Shown: positions 10,001 to 18,318, counted from the stretch's first letter. The stretch is DNA of 64,000 nt from Aneurinibacillus sp. Ricciae_BoGa-3 (GCF_028421645.1 NZ_CP116887.1:932001-996000), one strand, 5' to 3'. Translations and numbers: made by a program. Notes: generated by a model not told the origin, from the letters alone.

Positions 10001-10132
10001 TTCTCCACTATGGTCACACTCATACTTGTACCGGTGGTGTACATGATTTTCAAAGATTTAGGGCGGAAAATACGCAGAAAACCCGGCATGAAGAGTACGG
10101 ATGCAGACCTGCATGTCCCTTCTGTCTCTTAA
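7031..10132 (+). CDS. RND-family efflux pump (AcrB/SwrC-like)
   Basis: 1033 residues with the RND plan of two repeats, each one membrane helix, a large outer domain and five or six helices. MKLADFSVERP is the typical N terminus. In TM4 the motif is LVDFAIVVIES, with one acidic residue where AcrB has the pair VDD. TM10 reads GIVVNNAIVLVD, as in the group that lacks the AcrB-type lysine. It exports amphiphiles or drugs using the proton gradient; the B. subtilis relative SwrC gives surfactin tolerance. GGAGG is 5 bases before the ATG at 7031. Second and last gene of its operon. Confidence 0.93.
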   Translation: MKLADFSVERPATISVIMMLLLLVGFISIPLLRVDLNPDVTIPVAVVSTTWQGSPEEVERQVTKPIESAMATVQNVMQVDSRSRQNSSQVIVRFNYGTNLDQAILSIRDKIDRTRRQLPQDADSPIVMKMDPNSAPIMTVALTGNLDAVELKRYASDVVEPRLSTVDGVASTNVVGGKKRQIEVRLDPVKMQGYGLSINQVVQALQQDNATNDAGVIKQGDKQVNLEMSGEFASLQDIENVPVHTGNNGGADSLTIKDVGSVIDTFADVTQLARVNHIPSVSIDIVKSPDANTVQVSKGVTATIKQLQSLLPKTVKMVVVSDQAKFIQAAIQTVVEHTLLGGVLSIIVLYLFLQRIRTTLIIGIVIPISIISTFSLMYFGHQTINTVTLGGLALGLGSLVDFAIVVIESIFRYSKDGRTAKEAAKMGTAEVGAAVLASALSQIAVFAPIAFTQGLASQSFSPLALTVSFSHIAALFGALTLVPMLASKMMKSGMGEERRTLFQRGIERISQRYGRLLRWSLHHKKIVITLTLLLFAASAALVPLVGFELAPSTDQGEFKVSIQTDTGTGLDTTNKITEKVEAVIQKIPEADTIFTQVGSGGQGFNAATNRASIDVMEKPLNQRSRSTDQIVEEVRQKTRWIAGAKINVSAATTSFGRGGSPIQVVISGQDEKILQDLSNSVEKAITSVHGTRNVQNSMDNLIPQYSLKIDRVRAAQYGLTVSQIETMVRNAYGGTAATQFRAVDSSIDVLVKYPNDYTQNIENLSTLNLATSSGGQVALSQVADISMGTGPSQIDRTNQTRQITVSSDIFNANQGQVQSQVKQKLDDLPRPDGYTIELSGQTKDMNQSFNSLGFALPLATLLVYFVMVSQFESFFSPFIIMFSLPPTFIGAMLGLIVTHRSLSVNALIGMIMLIGIVVNNAIVLVDYTNQLIKKGLTPYEAIIQAGPVRLRPILMTTATTVLAMLPLVIGFGQGAEAQAPMATVVAFGLIFSTMVTLILVPVVYMIFKDLGRKIRRKPGMKSTDADLHVPSVS

Positions 10133-10139
10133 AGCAGTA

Positions 10140-10178
10140 AACCCGCATCGCTCCTATTGGAGAATGCGGGTTTTTTCA
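10140..10178. terminator. Terminator after the RND operon
   Basis: AACCCGCAT pairs with ATGCGGGTT, followed by a T-run. It may also serve the convergent hydrolase gene. Confidence 0.85.
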
Positions 10179-10197
10179 GTAGAGTGCAAATCACTTT

Positions 10198-10989
10198 TCA
10201 TAAAGCGGGGTTTACAAAGCTGCGAATAATTTCAGCCAGCTTGTCCGGCGCCTCATACATACTCATGTGGCCTGCGCCTTCAATAAGCTCTGCCTTGACG
10301 AGCTGCTCATCTGCAGAAAATACTTTATCCGGCGATATGACCTGGTCTTCACTGCCTGCTACCAGGAGAACCGGTTTGTTCGTAGTCATAATCACGCTTG
10401 TTCGATCTTTGCGATCCCGCATGCCTTCCAGTGTATGAATAGCACCCTCGGGGGCGGTAGAGAGCCCGATCTGTTTTGCCTTGTCCACTTGCGCTTTCAT
10501 TGAATTCAGGTGGCCGGGAGCGAACAGCTTCGGAATCAAATTATCAATAAAAGGCTGAATACTTTTCTCTTTGATTTGCTCTATGCCTTTGCTGCGATTT
10601 GACTTGGCCGTCTCATCATCTGGCAGTCCGGTAGAGTGGATGAGGCCAAATCCAATTAAGTAATCGGGGTATCTTTCCGCAAAAGCAAGTGTTACGTAAC
10701 CGCCTAATGAATGCCCTAAAAGCACAGGCGCTTGCAGTTGTAATGATTCACACAACCCTCTGATGTCTTCTGCCATATTTTCCATGGTATAAGGCTGGTC
10801 GGGGACAGATGAATGTCCGTGGCCACGTAAATCGGGCGTGATCACCCGAAAATCCTTTTCCAGAAGAGGAACGAGGTCATCCCAGTAAGCGGAACTTCCA
10901 CAGAAACCGTGGAGGAGAACGATTGGTTTGCCACTGCCCCGTTCTTTATAAGCGATTTGTATCCCATTTGGATTCACTGTTTTGGTCAT
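10198..10989 (-). CDS. Alpha/beta-hydrolase
   Basis: 263 residues with the complete catalytic set: oxyanion motif LLHGFCG, nucleophile elbow GHSLGG (Ser94), acid in AGSEDQV and histidine in GAGHMSMYE. The family includes esterases, haloperoxidases and C-C hydrolases; nothing here fixes the substrate. The ribosome site is weak (GGCAGGG). It lies downstream of czcD-cadC in the same direction, with a 170-bp gap that is itself open in the cadC frame. Confidence 0.85.
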   Translation of the reverse strand: MTKTVNPNGIQIAYKERGSGKPIVLLHGFCGSSAYWDDLVPLLEKDFRVITPDLRGHGHSSVPDQPYTMENMAEDIRGLCESLQLQAPVLLGHSLGGYVTLAFAERYPDYLIGFGLIHSTGLPDDETAKSNRSKGIEQIKEKSIQPFIDNLIPKLFAPGHLNSMKAQVDKAKQIGLSTAPEGAIHTLEGMRDRKDRTSVIMTTNKPVLLVAGSEDQVISPDKVFSADEQLVKAELIEGAGHMSMYEAPDKLAEIIRSFVNPAL

Positions 10990-11028
10990 CTGGATCCCTG
11001 CCTTATTAAAAGTATCGTTGATGATGAC

Positions 11029-11160
11029 TTACTGCGCCGCAGTACGCCTAGAACGTTTCTGAGAAATGAGTGTATCCACTGTCTGCTCTACTACTTGTAT
11101 TTCCCGTTCTGAAAGCTGTTCAATCTCGCCTGCTGATTCTTCTCTGTCGATGGTTTTCTC
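11029..11160 (-). other. Open 43-codon extension after the cadC-like stop
   Basis: Directly after the TAA of the ArsR-type gene the same frame stays open for 43 codons to the next TAA. It has protein-like, charged, helix-forming composition (for example SEREIQVVEQTVDTLISQK). No ATG, GTG or TTG begins it in a usable position. It may be a former C-terminal extension cut by a nonsense mutation, or chance. Confidence 0.35.
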
Positions 11161-11556
11161 TTAAATGTTATGCTGGCCTGCTTCTTCTATATGGTCCATC
11201 CCGAGCAGGAGGATGCTGCGAACATGTTCGTCGGCCAATGAGTAGAATACAGTAGTTTTGTCCTTGCGTGTCTTGGTAATGCCGAGAAGCCGCATCAGGC
11301 GGAGATGGTGGGAAGCATTGGCAATGGATATACTAAGAATAGCTGCAATATCATGAACGCATAATTCTTTATGCTGGGTTAAGACATAGCAAATTTTCAC
11401 CCGGTTGCTGTCTGACAGTCCTTTAAACCACCCGGCCAGCTGCTCGGCTGGATGGCCAAGCAACTTTTCCTGCAGTTCATCACGCACAGTGGGGGAGATA
11501 TGGCAGGAATCTGCCTCGTAAATAGACGAATCAGTGGTGGTGGCCTTTTTCGTCAC
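11161..11556 (-). CDS. cadC: ArsR-family metal sensor, CadC/SmtB-like
   Basis: 131 residues with a winged helix fold. The recognition region IANASHHLRLM is nearly that of CadC. The alpha-3 metal motif reads ELCVHDIA, Cys-x-His where CadC has Cys-x-Cys, and the N-terminal arm has one Cys (EADSCHIS). The alpha-5 zinc ligands (DEH ... DHIEE) are kept. Such repressors leave DNA when Zn, Cd or Pb binds. The GTG at 11556 is preceded by GAGGAGG inside the czcD end, giving a 26-bp overlap and coupling. A longer upstream frame lies entirely over czcD and is rejected. It probably represses its own operon through the site at 12558-12575. Confidence 0.85.
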   Translation of the reverse strand: MTKKATTTDSSIYEADSCHISPTVRDELQEKLLGHPAEQLAGWFKGLSDSNRVKICYVLTQHKELCVHDIAAILSISIANASHHLRLMRLLGITKTRKDKTTVFYSLADEHVRSILLLGMDHIEEAGQHNI

Positions 11557-12490
11557 AAATATCGTCCTCCTCGCAAATTTTTCCGTCTTCAATCTGAATC
11601 GTTGTATGGGTGATATTGAATTTTTCCTTAAACATGCAGTTGGATTGGCGCAGTATTTGGCCGAAATCATACAGGTCTTTGACGACTACGTGGCAGCTTA
11701 GAGAGGGGAAACCGGAAGTAACCGTCCACACATGGAGATCATGAACCTCCTCAATACCCTCAATCGACAGCAGAGCATTTCGCATATCATCGATGTTCGT
11801 GCCCTCAGGTACACCTTCCATTAGAACATTTATCGAGTCGCGTGTAACCCTCCAGCCCGATATAAGAACGAGGGTAGCAACGATTACGCTTGCAATTGGG
11901 TCTGCGATATTCCAGCCGAACAACCAGATTAAGAGACCAGCTACTATTGCGCCCAGCGATCCAAGCAGGTCGCCGAATACATGCAGCAGGGCGCTCCTCA
12001 TATTAAGGTTCGCCTTCGTATCTCCCCGCATAAGGATAAAGGCTACTAAAATATTGATCACAAATCCAAGGGTGGCAATCAGCATCATGGAGCCGCTTGA
12101 AACTTCGGCAGGCGCAAACAACCTGTGGAAAGCTTCCCAGTAGATAAAGATGGAAATGATCCCGAGTGCAACACCGTTGAAGAGAGCTGCCAGAATTTCA
12201 AGCCGTTTGTAGCCGTACGTTTTTGTATGGGTCGCTGGCTTGGCTGCAATCCAAACAGCCATATAGCTTAAGAAGAGGGAAATGGAATCGCTCAGCATGT
12301 GGCCTGCATCGGAGATAAGCGCAAGGCTGTTGGTGAAAAAACCACCGATAAATTCAACAATCATAAAAGCGGTAATCAACAAAAAAGACAACAACAGTGA
12401 TTTCTTATTGGCATTGTGGCCGTGGTGGTGGCTGTGTCCGGCATGGGAATGGCCGTGGTGATCATGGTGGTGATGGTGGTGGCTGCCCAT
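11531..12490 (-). CDS. czcD: Cation diffusion facilitator, CzcD-type Zn/Cd exporter
   Basis: 319 residues with six membrane helices and a cytoplasmic C-terminal domain. It exports Zn, Cd or Co by proton exchange. The transport site HxxxD is present in helix 2 (His64, Asp68 in DAGHMLSD) and helix 5 (HVFGD). The N terminus (residues 4-25) is extremely His-rich and starts naturally as MGSHHHHHH; the C terminus ends EKGHHH after a Cys/acidic patch. GAGGGGAG precedes the ATG. First gene of an operon with the CadC-like repressor; promoter and operator are at 12534-12575. Confidence 0.93.
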   Translation of the reverse strand: MGSHHHHHHDHHGHSHAGHSHHHGHNANKKSLLLSFLLITAFMIVEFIGGFFTNSLALISDAGHMLSDSISLFLSYMAVWIAAKPATHTKTYGYKRLEILAALFNGVALGIISIFIYWEAFHRLFAPAEVSSGSMMLIATLGFVINILVAFILMRGDTKANLNMRSALLHVFGDLLGSLGAIVAGLLIWLFGWNIADPIASVIVATLVLISGWRVTRDSINVLMEGVPEGTNIDDMRNALLSIEGIEEVHDLHVWTVTSGFPSLSCHVVVKDLYDFGQILRQSNCMFKEKFNITHTTIQIEDGKICEEDDICDEKGHHH

Positions 12491-12533
12491 TCGTTCTTCT
12501 CCCCTCTAATACGTTCTTTCTTTATATATGTTT

Positions 12534-12575
12534 ATTGTACTTATCCGTTTTTTGTTATTCAAGTATTCATTTGAA
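12534..12575 (-). promoter_or_regulatory. czcD promoter with overlapping CadC-type operator
   Basis: On the minus strand, -35 TTGAAT (12557-12562), a 17-bp spacer and -10 TACAAT (12534-12539). The imperfect palindrome TTCAAGTATTCATTTGAA (12558-12575) covers the -35 box. Its core differs at two positions from the CadC operator core TCAAATAAATATTTGA as I know it. A bound repressor would block RNA polymerase. Confidence 0.7.
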
Positions 12576-12673
12576 AACTTTAATAGTAGGGCGCCCTCTT
12601 GCCCAAGTCAAGTTCAGAGCCGTTAACTTTTAACAACGAGCCAAGGACCTGCTTGCTTTATCATCAGTAATAA

Positions 12674-12712
12674 AAAAGCCAACCATCGGCTAAACCCGTA
12701 TGGTTGGCTTTC
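12674..12712. terminator. Bidirectional terminator
   Basis: AAAGCCAACCAT pairs with ATGGTTGGCTTT, with T/A runs on both sides. It lies downstream of the minus-strand gene at 12761-12916, which it probably terminates. Confidence 0.8.
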
Positions 12713-12760
12713 GTTTTTAGATGTGAAAAACTGTGTAGCTTCTATCTTAGTTAAGCGTAT

Positions 12761-12916
12761 CTAAACCCGCCCTTTTCGGCCTGTAATAAGGTCGATAATA
12801 AACATCACAACGGCGATAACAAGCAGAATGTGGATAGCGGCACCTGCAACTTTAAATACTAAGCCCAGCAGCCACAACACAAGGACTACGAAAGCAATAG
12901 TGCGTAGAATTCCCAT
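12761..12916 (-). CDS. Small lmo0937-type membrane protein
   Basis: 51 residues with two hydrophobic helices, a central HIL segment and a final FIIDLITGRKGR. This is the pattern of the lmo0937 family, which is common in Bacillota, often stress-linked, and of unknown function. AAGGAG lies 8 bases before the ATG. Monocistronic, with its own terminator downstream. Confidence 0.8.
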   Translation of the reverse strand: MGILRTIAFVVLVLWLLGLVFKVAGAAIHILLVIAVVMFIIDLITGRKGRV

Positions 12917-12989
12917 ATCACTCGCTCCTTATTGTATTAAGTATTTTACTTAATGTAGGTTATGAAGTTAAAATACCCTGCTTGGGCAA

Positions 12990-13017
12990 AAAATAAACAA
13001 AACCCCCATTCGGGGGC
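12990..13017 (-). terminator. Terminator of the DUF5325-like gene
   Basis: CCCCC-ATTC-GGGGG hairpin at 13003-13016, followed on the minus strand by a T-rich tail. Confidence 0.75.
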
Positions 13018-13025
13018 AACAAGAA

Positions 13026-13211
13026 TTAGAGCGTACCGTTCTTCCGCTGTTTGGCTTTCAGCATAAAGCCGAATCCAACAATCAGAATGGATGCAACCAG
13101 AAGAATCAGCGCGAGCCAGCCATTATGTTCGGCGATGGAAAAGCCGACGCCAGCAAGACAGGCAGTGGCCAGTATAGCTAAAAAGAGCGATTGTTTTTGA
13201 TAGCGAGTCAT
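13026..13211 (-). CDS. Small membrane protein, DUF5325 (YlaF-like)
   Basis: 61 residues with two membrane helices and a basic C-terminal tail (MLKAKQRKNG). The pattern (AILATACLAGVGFSIAE, then a hydrophobic hairpin ending in GFGFMLK) resembles the DUF5325/YlaF proteins of Bacillaceae. Function unknown. GAGGTG is 7 bases before the second of two overlapping ATG codons, which I use. Confidence 0.75.
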   Translation of the reverse strand: MTRYQKQSLFLAILATACLAGVGFSIAEHNGWLALILLVASILIVGFGFMLKAKQRKNGTL

Positions 13212-13345
13212 TCATTCTTCACCTCGTCCTTCATTATACAACGAGAGTCCGGTAAAACAGAAGAGAGGAGAAGCCATCTCTTTGTTTTAAGACCAAATCG
13301 TTTATAATAGAATGAGTTTAATACAGGCAAAGGATTGATAAATAG

Positions 13346-14808
13346 ATGAATAAAAAGCCAGAAAAGAAAGGCTTTAACGATAAATTTGCAACGGGCGGGC
13401 ATGGACGTCCCTCACAATTTTCCGGCAAGAAAAAAAGGCGGCAGAGGGTGTCAACCTTAAGCCAGGCCAGGAGATTCTCCTAACGATTCGCAGAATGGGC
13501 ATCAACGGTGAGGGCGTCGGTTACTACAAGAAGAAAGTGGTATTTGTTCCAGGGGCTATTCCTGAGGAAGTGATCGAAGTTAAGATAACAAAAGTTGAGC
13601 CTTCGTTTGCAGAGGGTAAAATCAAAAAAATAAAGACAAAGTCGCCACAGCGTGTGCAGCCTCCCTGTCCGGTTTATGAGGAATGCGGCGGCTGTCAGTT
13701 GCAGCATATTTCTTATGAGGGGCAGCTACAGGCGAAGGAAGAAATCGTTCGCGGCGCGTTTGAGAAATACACCAATATAGCCGAGCTGCGGATGCGCCCA
13801 ATACTTGGCATGGACAACCCGTGGAACTATCGTAATAAAGCCCAGTTCCAGGCAGGGATGCAGGATGGAAAAGTGATCACAGGGCTGTATGCGGCTGACA
13901 GCCACCGGTTAATCGACTTAGAGGGCTGCCCGATTCAACACCCCGAAACCAACCGGATGCTTGCTGAAGTGCGGGATGTGCTGCAGAAGCTAAATGTCCC
14001 GATCTACGATGAGAAAAAACGTACTGGCGTGATCCGGACAATCATTGTGCGTGTCGGGTTTGAAACAGGTGAGCAGCAGCTAACATTTGTGACAGCGGAC
14101 GACAGGCTTCCACGCAAAAAAGAAATCATCACCGAACTTCGCGCCAGGCTGCCGCGCTTAACCAGCATCAGCCAGAATATCAACCATAATAAGACGCCCC
14201 TTATTTTTGGGGATAAAACGATTACGCTCTGGGGTGAAGAACGAATCGCTGAGTCGTTGGGCTCTGTCAGCTTCTCCCTGTCACCGCGGGCCTTCTTTCA
14301 GCTTAATCCTTCGCAGACGGTCAAGCTTTACAATGCGGTTAAAGAAGCTGCAACCTTGTCAGGAACAGAACGGCTCGTCGACGCCTATTGCGGTGTCGGG
14401 ACGATTGCCCTGTGGCTGGCTCCTGATGCAAAGGAAGTCAGGGGAATTGAAGTCATAGAGGAAGCGGTTCAAGATGCCCGCCGCAATGCCGAGAAAAGTG
14501 GAATTGCCAATGCGAGGTTCTACACGGGAAGAGCCGAAGAACTACTTCCGGAATGGGTGAACCAGGGTGCTAAACCGGATGTGGTCGTGGTGGATCCGCC
14601 CAGGACCGGCTGTGAGCGATCGCTGCTGGATGCCGTCCTTAAGGCCAGGCCCGAGCGGTTCGTATATGTATCGTGCAATCCATCCACCCTCGCAAAGGAC
14701 GTGTCATATTTATTAAGAGACTTTAATCTGGAATGGGTTCAGCCTGTGGACATGTTTCCCCATACGAGCCAAGTCGAAAGTGTTTCGTTGTTGGTGAGGA
14801 AGTTGTAG
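13346..14808 (+). CDS. rlmD: 23S rRNA (uracil-5-)-methyltransferase RlmD, apparent -1 frameshift
   Basis: A TRAM domain and a C-terminal SAM methyltransferase domain, with the cluster CPVYEECGGC for a 4Fe-4S centre and the catalytic motif VSCNPSTLAKD. It methylates uracil in 23S rRNA (U1939 class). The long frame begins only at ATG 13495, which cuts into the TRAM domain and has no ribosome site nearby. In that frame the preceding codons read KPGQEILLTIRRMG, clearly TRAM. A basic N terminus (MNKKPEKKGF..., ATG 13346) lies in another frame, and the two join if one more A is present in the A7 run at 13430-13436. Either a sequencing or assembly error, a mutation, or slippage. Confidence 0.88.
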
Positions 14809-14893
14809 CCCCAAAATGAAGTCCTGACATATAAAACAAACTCCTGCCAAAATCAAAATAAAGTTGTGGGAAGCGTGTGAATAAAGGTGTGAG

Positions 14894-14936
14894 AAAAACG
14901 GAGAAATCCTGATGGCTTGCACCTTTTTCCGTTTTT
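14894..14936 (+). terminator. Probable terminator after rlmD
   Basis: AAAAACGGA pairs with TCCGTTTTT, with some A/T extension. It lies 86 bp after the stop codon. Confidence 0.5.
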
Positions 14937-15290
14937 AAAAAGCTGGGGGTAAAGCGTGAACAAACCTGTCATATAAAGGGTTGGAAAGAAATACGGGAAG
15001 GGTTTACGAGCCCACAAAGGAATAAAAAATGCTTCTTTTTTGAACGCAATTCCTGTTTGCTGTAGCAGTGCTTTATTTTAAAATTGAGTGAGAAATAACG
15101 GAGAAAAAATTAGGGAAATGAGCGACTAGTGAATGACTTTTTTAATGGTATGTGAACGAAAGAATGTGGTTTGAGGTGGATGGAGTAGTAAATGTTTATT
15201 TACTGAACACAAATTGTAGGGGAAGTATATTCCCTTGCTCTTGAGGCAACAGCAAAAAGGTAATACTACCCATATAAGTACACTTTTTAT
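14937..15290. other. Intergenic stretch without a recognisable gene
   Basis: About 350 bp of AT-rich DNA with several GTGAA/GTGAG-containing short repeats, for example GAGAAATAACGGAGAAA near 15088 echoing 14891. No start with a ribosome site, no tRNA and no insertion-sequence ends. It borders the decayed toxin-antitoxin patch and is probably debris. Confidence 0.4.
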
Positions 15291-15296
15291 TTCAAA

Positions 15297-16285
15297 ATGG
15301 CGTATTTGGCTTATTTCTTTTTGGATCGACCTCCGGTGGAGGAGTTACCGATTCCACATTACAGAACTGTGGATGATCAACATAGATTGAGGCCAAGTCC
15401 AGATTTATTGGAAACGGTACAGACCATGGAAAGACGTCAGGAGTGGATGAGGGAATATCTGGTCAGTCAGGGGTATGACCCTTTGCCCTTTGTTGGTAAA
15501 CGGAAGGTGTCGGATGATCCTCACTTGGTTGCCGAGGAAATTCGAGCAGCATTGGGTTTGCAAAATGGATGGGCAGCGACTTGTCGGACTTGGCAAGCTG
15601 CCTTGAGAATGTTACTTCAAAAATTGAAGATATAAGAATCATGGTCATTGTAAACGGGGTCGTAGGAAACAACACACGTCGTAAACTTGATGTAAATGAG
15701 TTTCGTGGATTTGTTTTAGTCGATAATATTGTGCCCTTTATATTTGTTAATGGTTCAGATGGGAAAGCCGCTCAAATGTTCACATTAGCCCATGAATTAG
15801 CCCATATTTGGTATGGGTATAGTGCGGCCTTTGACTTACAAAAGCTTCAACCCGCCGAAAACAATATCGAGAGGGTATGTAATCTCGCCGCGGCGGAACA
15901 ATTTCGCTGACCTTAAAGTGCCGCGCAATCCTCTGGAAACGCTCTTCGTCATTTCTTATACTTGGCCAAAGTTCCCAAAGATCTACCCTTGGTACAAGAA
16001 ATCGCTGCTCGAAGAGCATTGGACTTGGAGCTCATTACCAGACAGGAGTTTTTTGATTTCTACCAAGACCGATTAAACAGAGAACTTCAAACGGATCAAG
16101 GAGATAGCGGCGGGAATTTCTACGCAACACAAGCATTTCGTGTAGGGCGCCGTTTTGCAGAAGCTGCTATTCGGGCTACATTGGAAGGCAAATTGCTCTA
16201 TTCTGAAGCCTACAGACTCACAGGGCTAAAGGGTAATGCTTTTTCTGAATTTGCGACACGCCTTGGTTTTGGAGGGGAAGTATGA
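15297..16285 (+). pseudogene. Broken ImmA/IrrE-type antitoxin (COG2856)
   Basis: Three frames together give one protein. 15297-15590 gives the linker (LPIPHYRTVDDQ), about 15600-15900 the zinc protease core with HEXXH (TLAHELAHIW) and NGVVGNN, and about 15900-16285 the C-terminal part (PRRNNFADLKVP..., then LTGLKGNAFSEFA). At least two frameshifts separate the pieces, and the N-terminal Xre helix-turn-helix expected in this family is absent. It directly overlaps the downstream PIN-domain gene, the usual order for this toxin-antitoxin type. Probably inactive. Confidence 0.8.
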
Positions 16286-16890
16286 GTCGTTATTTGTTGG
16301 ACGCTAACATTTTTATTGAAGCATACAAGCGATACTACGCCTACGATATTGTCCCCTCTTTTTGGGAGATGCTAAAAAAGAATGCAGAAGTGGGAAAGGT
16401 TATAAGCCTTGATCGTATTCAGCGGGAGCAAAACGCATTTGCTGATACGCTTACAACTTGGGTCAATAGCGAGTTTAGTTCTTATTTTGTTTCAACGGAC
16501 AATTCAGAGGTATTTGCTTCTTATAGTCAGATCATGAACTGGGCTATGATTCAGCAACAATACTCCGATGCAGCTAAGGCAGAATTTGCCAGCGTAGCTG
16601 ATAGCTGGCTCATTGCTTCAGCCCAGACTTATGATTGTGTTTTGGTAACCCACGAATTGTACGATGTGAACATTAAGAAAAATTTATCCATGAAGAGTTT
16701 GATTTGTCCGAATGGTTTGATCTGCTTATTAAGTTCCACTAGTTTTTCCAAGCAATTTTCAGGAGATAATCCGGTTTGTCATTCCACAAGGATATCTTTA
16801 CGTAGAAACAGATATTCTTTCAGAGATCATAAATGTATTAAAGCGGAGGAGCATTTACGGACTAAGTCATGTTCTGGGGGTATAAAATGA
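16282..16890 (+). CDS. DUF4411 PIN-domain toxin, C terminus probably frameshifted
   Basis: 202 residues. The first 135 match DUF4411 PIN proteins: YLLDANIFIEAYKRYYAYD with the first catalytic acid, FASVADSWLIASA with the central acids, and VLVTHE at the fourth strand. These are predicted endoribonuclease toxins. After NIKKN the family sequence is lost; another frame gives EEFDLSEWFDLLIKFH and a stop at 16739-16741, which looks like the original end. The ATG overlaps the antitoxin remnant by 4 bp. With its antitoxin broken, the toxin is likely inactive. Confidence 0.72.
   Translation: MSRYLLDANIFIEAYKRYYAYDIVPSFWEMLKKNAEVGKVISLDRIQREQNAFADTLTTWVNSEFSSYFVSTDNSEVFASYSQIMNWAMIQQQYSDAAKAEFASVADSWLIASAQTYDCVLVTHELYDVNIKKNLSMKSLICPNGLICLLSSTSFSKQFSGDNPVCHSTRISLRRNRYSFRDHKCIKAEEHLRTKSCSGGIK
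16727..16886 (+). pseudogene. Unidentified coding remnant
   Basis: A frame different from both flanking genes is open for about 50 codons and reads like protein (EIIRFVIPQGYLYVE, then SEIINVLKRRSIYGLSHVLG), ending at TAA 16883-16885 just before the next ATG. No start codon or family match. Probably the tail of a gene fused onto this site by a deletion. Confidence 0.35.
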
Positions 16891-17408
16891 ATAAGCAGTC
16901 TTTTCTAAATGGGATTATTATGCTACCCAATGGAATAAATGATGTTGATTTTCGAAATGAACTATTAGCTTGGATTAAGGAACGTGGAATAGAGTACCTA
17001 TCACAAGATAAGCCAGAGCTTAACTATGGTTCCCTAACGGTTGTGAATTTGAGCCCGGTAGTAAAAGGATCAAAAGCTGGTGAGGATGAGGCGGATTTTC
17101 CCATTGACGATGGACGAAATAGTCACTTCATTCTTGAGATGATTGAAACTGTGAAGGTAATCATTCTGGGATGGGGAAAAGTTGGACAGAACCAAGGGGT
17201 TCCTAATTTGTCTACTGAAGTGATAAAGGCATTGTATAAAGCAAGGCTAAAGCTTCGGGTATTTGCCTTGAAAAAGGGCAGAGAGAATTCAATGGACATC
17301 TGGTATCCTGCTCATCCAAAACCCCAAGGTGGACCAAATAAGGGGTTTAAATTGGATCACGAGTTGAAAAAGTTAACAGAGGAACAGTTGGATCTGCTTT
17401 TTAGTTGA
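16887..17408 (+). CDS. Hypothetical protein, weak DUF1643-like pattern
   Basis: 173 residues, soluble. The segments SLTVVNLSPVVKG, VKVIILGWGKVGQNQG and a late FALKKGRE are similar in order to DUF1643 proteins (TVVNL, LGWG..G), but the NPSTAD motif of that family is missing. The identification is therefore tentative. The ATG at 16887 follows GGGGGTATAAA. It is the last gene of the decayed patch, and its intactness is uncertain. Confidence 0.55.
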   Translation: MNKQSFLNGIIMLPNGINDVDFRNELLAWIKERGIEYLSQDKPELNYGSLTVVNLSPVVKGSKAGEDEADFPIDDGRNSHFILEMIETVKVIILGWGKVGQNQGVPNLSTEVIKALYKARLKLRVFALKKGRENSMDIWYPAHPKPQGGPNKGFKLDHELKKLTEEQLDLLFS

Positions 17409-17579
17409 TGATAACCTGTTCATCTGAATATGTTGCTATTAATCCTATACCATAGTATAGTTTACGCTCAACTGGTAGATTTCACTCTCCATTCTCAGAA
17501 GGGCAGGGCGTTTTGTTTTTGCCAAACGGATGAGTTAGCTAAAACGAGGGAATCGTTATATTGAAAGGAGATGACTTCT

Positions 17580-17741
17580 ATGCAAAAACGACCAGCCAAA
17601 GACAATCAACCCACTTTTGCTCCTGGAAATGAAGAAGAGCAACTAAATCAGGATGCCACAAAAAAAGAAATAGCCCGCGGTGATTATACGGAAGTGACCA
17701 CCCTGGAGTTTGATCCCGCTCCCGAAAGAACCGAGACATAA
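17580..17741 (+). CDS. Small hydrophilic protein of unknown function
   Basis: 53 residues, acidic and probably disordered, with the C-terminal part REIARGDYTEVTT-like (IARGDYTEVTTLEFDP). AAAGGAG lies 9 bases before the ATG and a terminator follows at once. Similar short proteins occur in bacilli, but I cannot name the family. Confidence 0.65.
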   Translation: MQKRPAKDNQPTFAPGNEEEQLNQDATKKEIARGDYTEVTTLEFDPAPERTET

Positions 17742-17742
17742 A

Positions 17743-17780
17743 GATTACACCAGCTGTTCATCGTCGGTGTGATCTTTATC
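17743..17780 (+). terminator. Terminator
   Basis: AAAGATTACACC pairs with GGTGTGATCTTT with one mismatch. It follows the 53-codon gene. Confidence 0.65.
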
Positions 17781-17782
17781 AT

Positions 17783-17929
17783 TCACTGTAAATGAATGAT
17801 AATCGTGTCTGGCCCAGTTACTTGACTGGGCAATGAATCTTTAGTAAGCACTGTAAAGGAAGCCTTTTCGCGCGGATGAACGAAAACAATGGAGGCAAAG
17901 GCGATACAAAGCAGACCAATCGGTAGCAT
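17783..17929 (-). CDS. Possible small exported or membrane peptide
   Basis: 48 codons from ATG 17929. An N-terminal hydrophobic segment (LPIGLLCIAFASIVFV) is followed by a polar tail. No ribosome site precedes this ATG. TAAGGAG lies further upstream and would fit an ATT or TTG start about 10 codons earlier. Not recognised; tentative. Confidence 0.35.
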   Translation of the reverse strand: MLPIGLLCIAFASIVFVHPREKASFTVLTKDSLPSQVTGPDTIIIHLQ

Positions 17930-18031
17930 TAAAAATTGAATTTTGTTAATGGTAATCAACTCCTTAATCCCAAGCTTGGACAGGATTGTAGAAGAGATAT
18001 ACCTTTACAAAAATTCATCGAACGGGAACGT

Positions 18032-18079
18032 AAAAAGACCCTATTCCATTCATGCTGGAGAGAATAGGGTCATATTTTA
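18032..18079. terminator. Hairpin terminator
   Basis: GACCCTATTC (18037-18046) pairs perfectly with GAATAGGGTC (18062-18071), with A-rich and T-rich flanks. It lies between the two minus-strand small ORFs, so it probably ends the 18207-18284 transcript. Confidence 0.65.
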
Positions 18080-18206
18080 TCGATCTGAGTCATCAAATCA
18101 CCCTTTGAAATGTTTCGGCTTCAGAATGTTGGCGAAACAGCAATAAAATTTCTGTCATAATGAAAATCTTTTTCTGTTTTTCATTATTGGCTTATATCCT
18201 GATCAA

Positions 18207-18284
18207 TTAATATACTTTAACATCTATCATCATTTTGCCGAAGGAGTCCATTGCTTTCAAAAAACTCGCTACAATTTTCTTCAT
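18207..18284 (-). CDS. 25-residue peptide ORF with its own promoter
   Basis: MKKIVASFLKAMDSFGKMM-type amphipathic basic peptide, 25 residues. AAGGGGGA lies 7 bases before the ATG, and a promoter is at 18319-18347. The hairpin at 18032-18079 could terminate it. Its size and helical amphipathic character recall type I toxins or signalling peptides, but no family is recognised. Confidence 0.4.
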   Translation of the reverse strand: MKKIVASFLKAMDSFGKMMIDVKVY

Positions 18285-18318
18285 TTCCGCTTCCCCCTTA
18301 TACGTTTTGGTTACCTTT

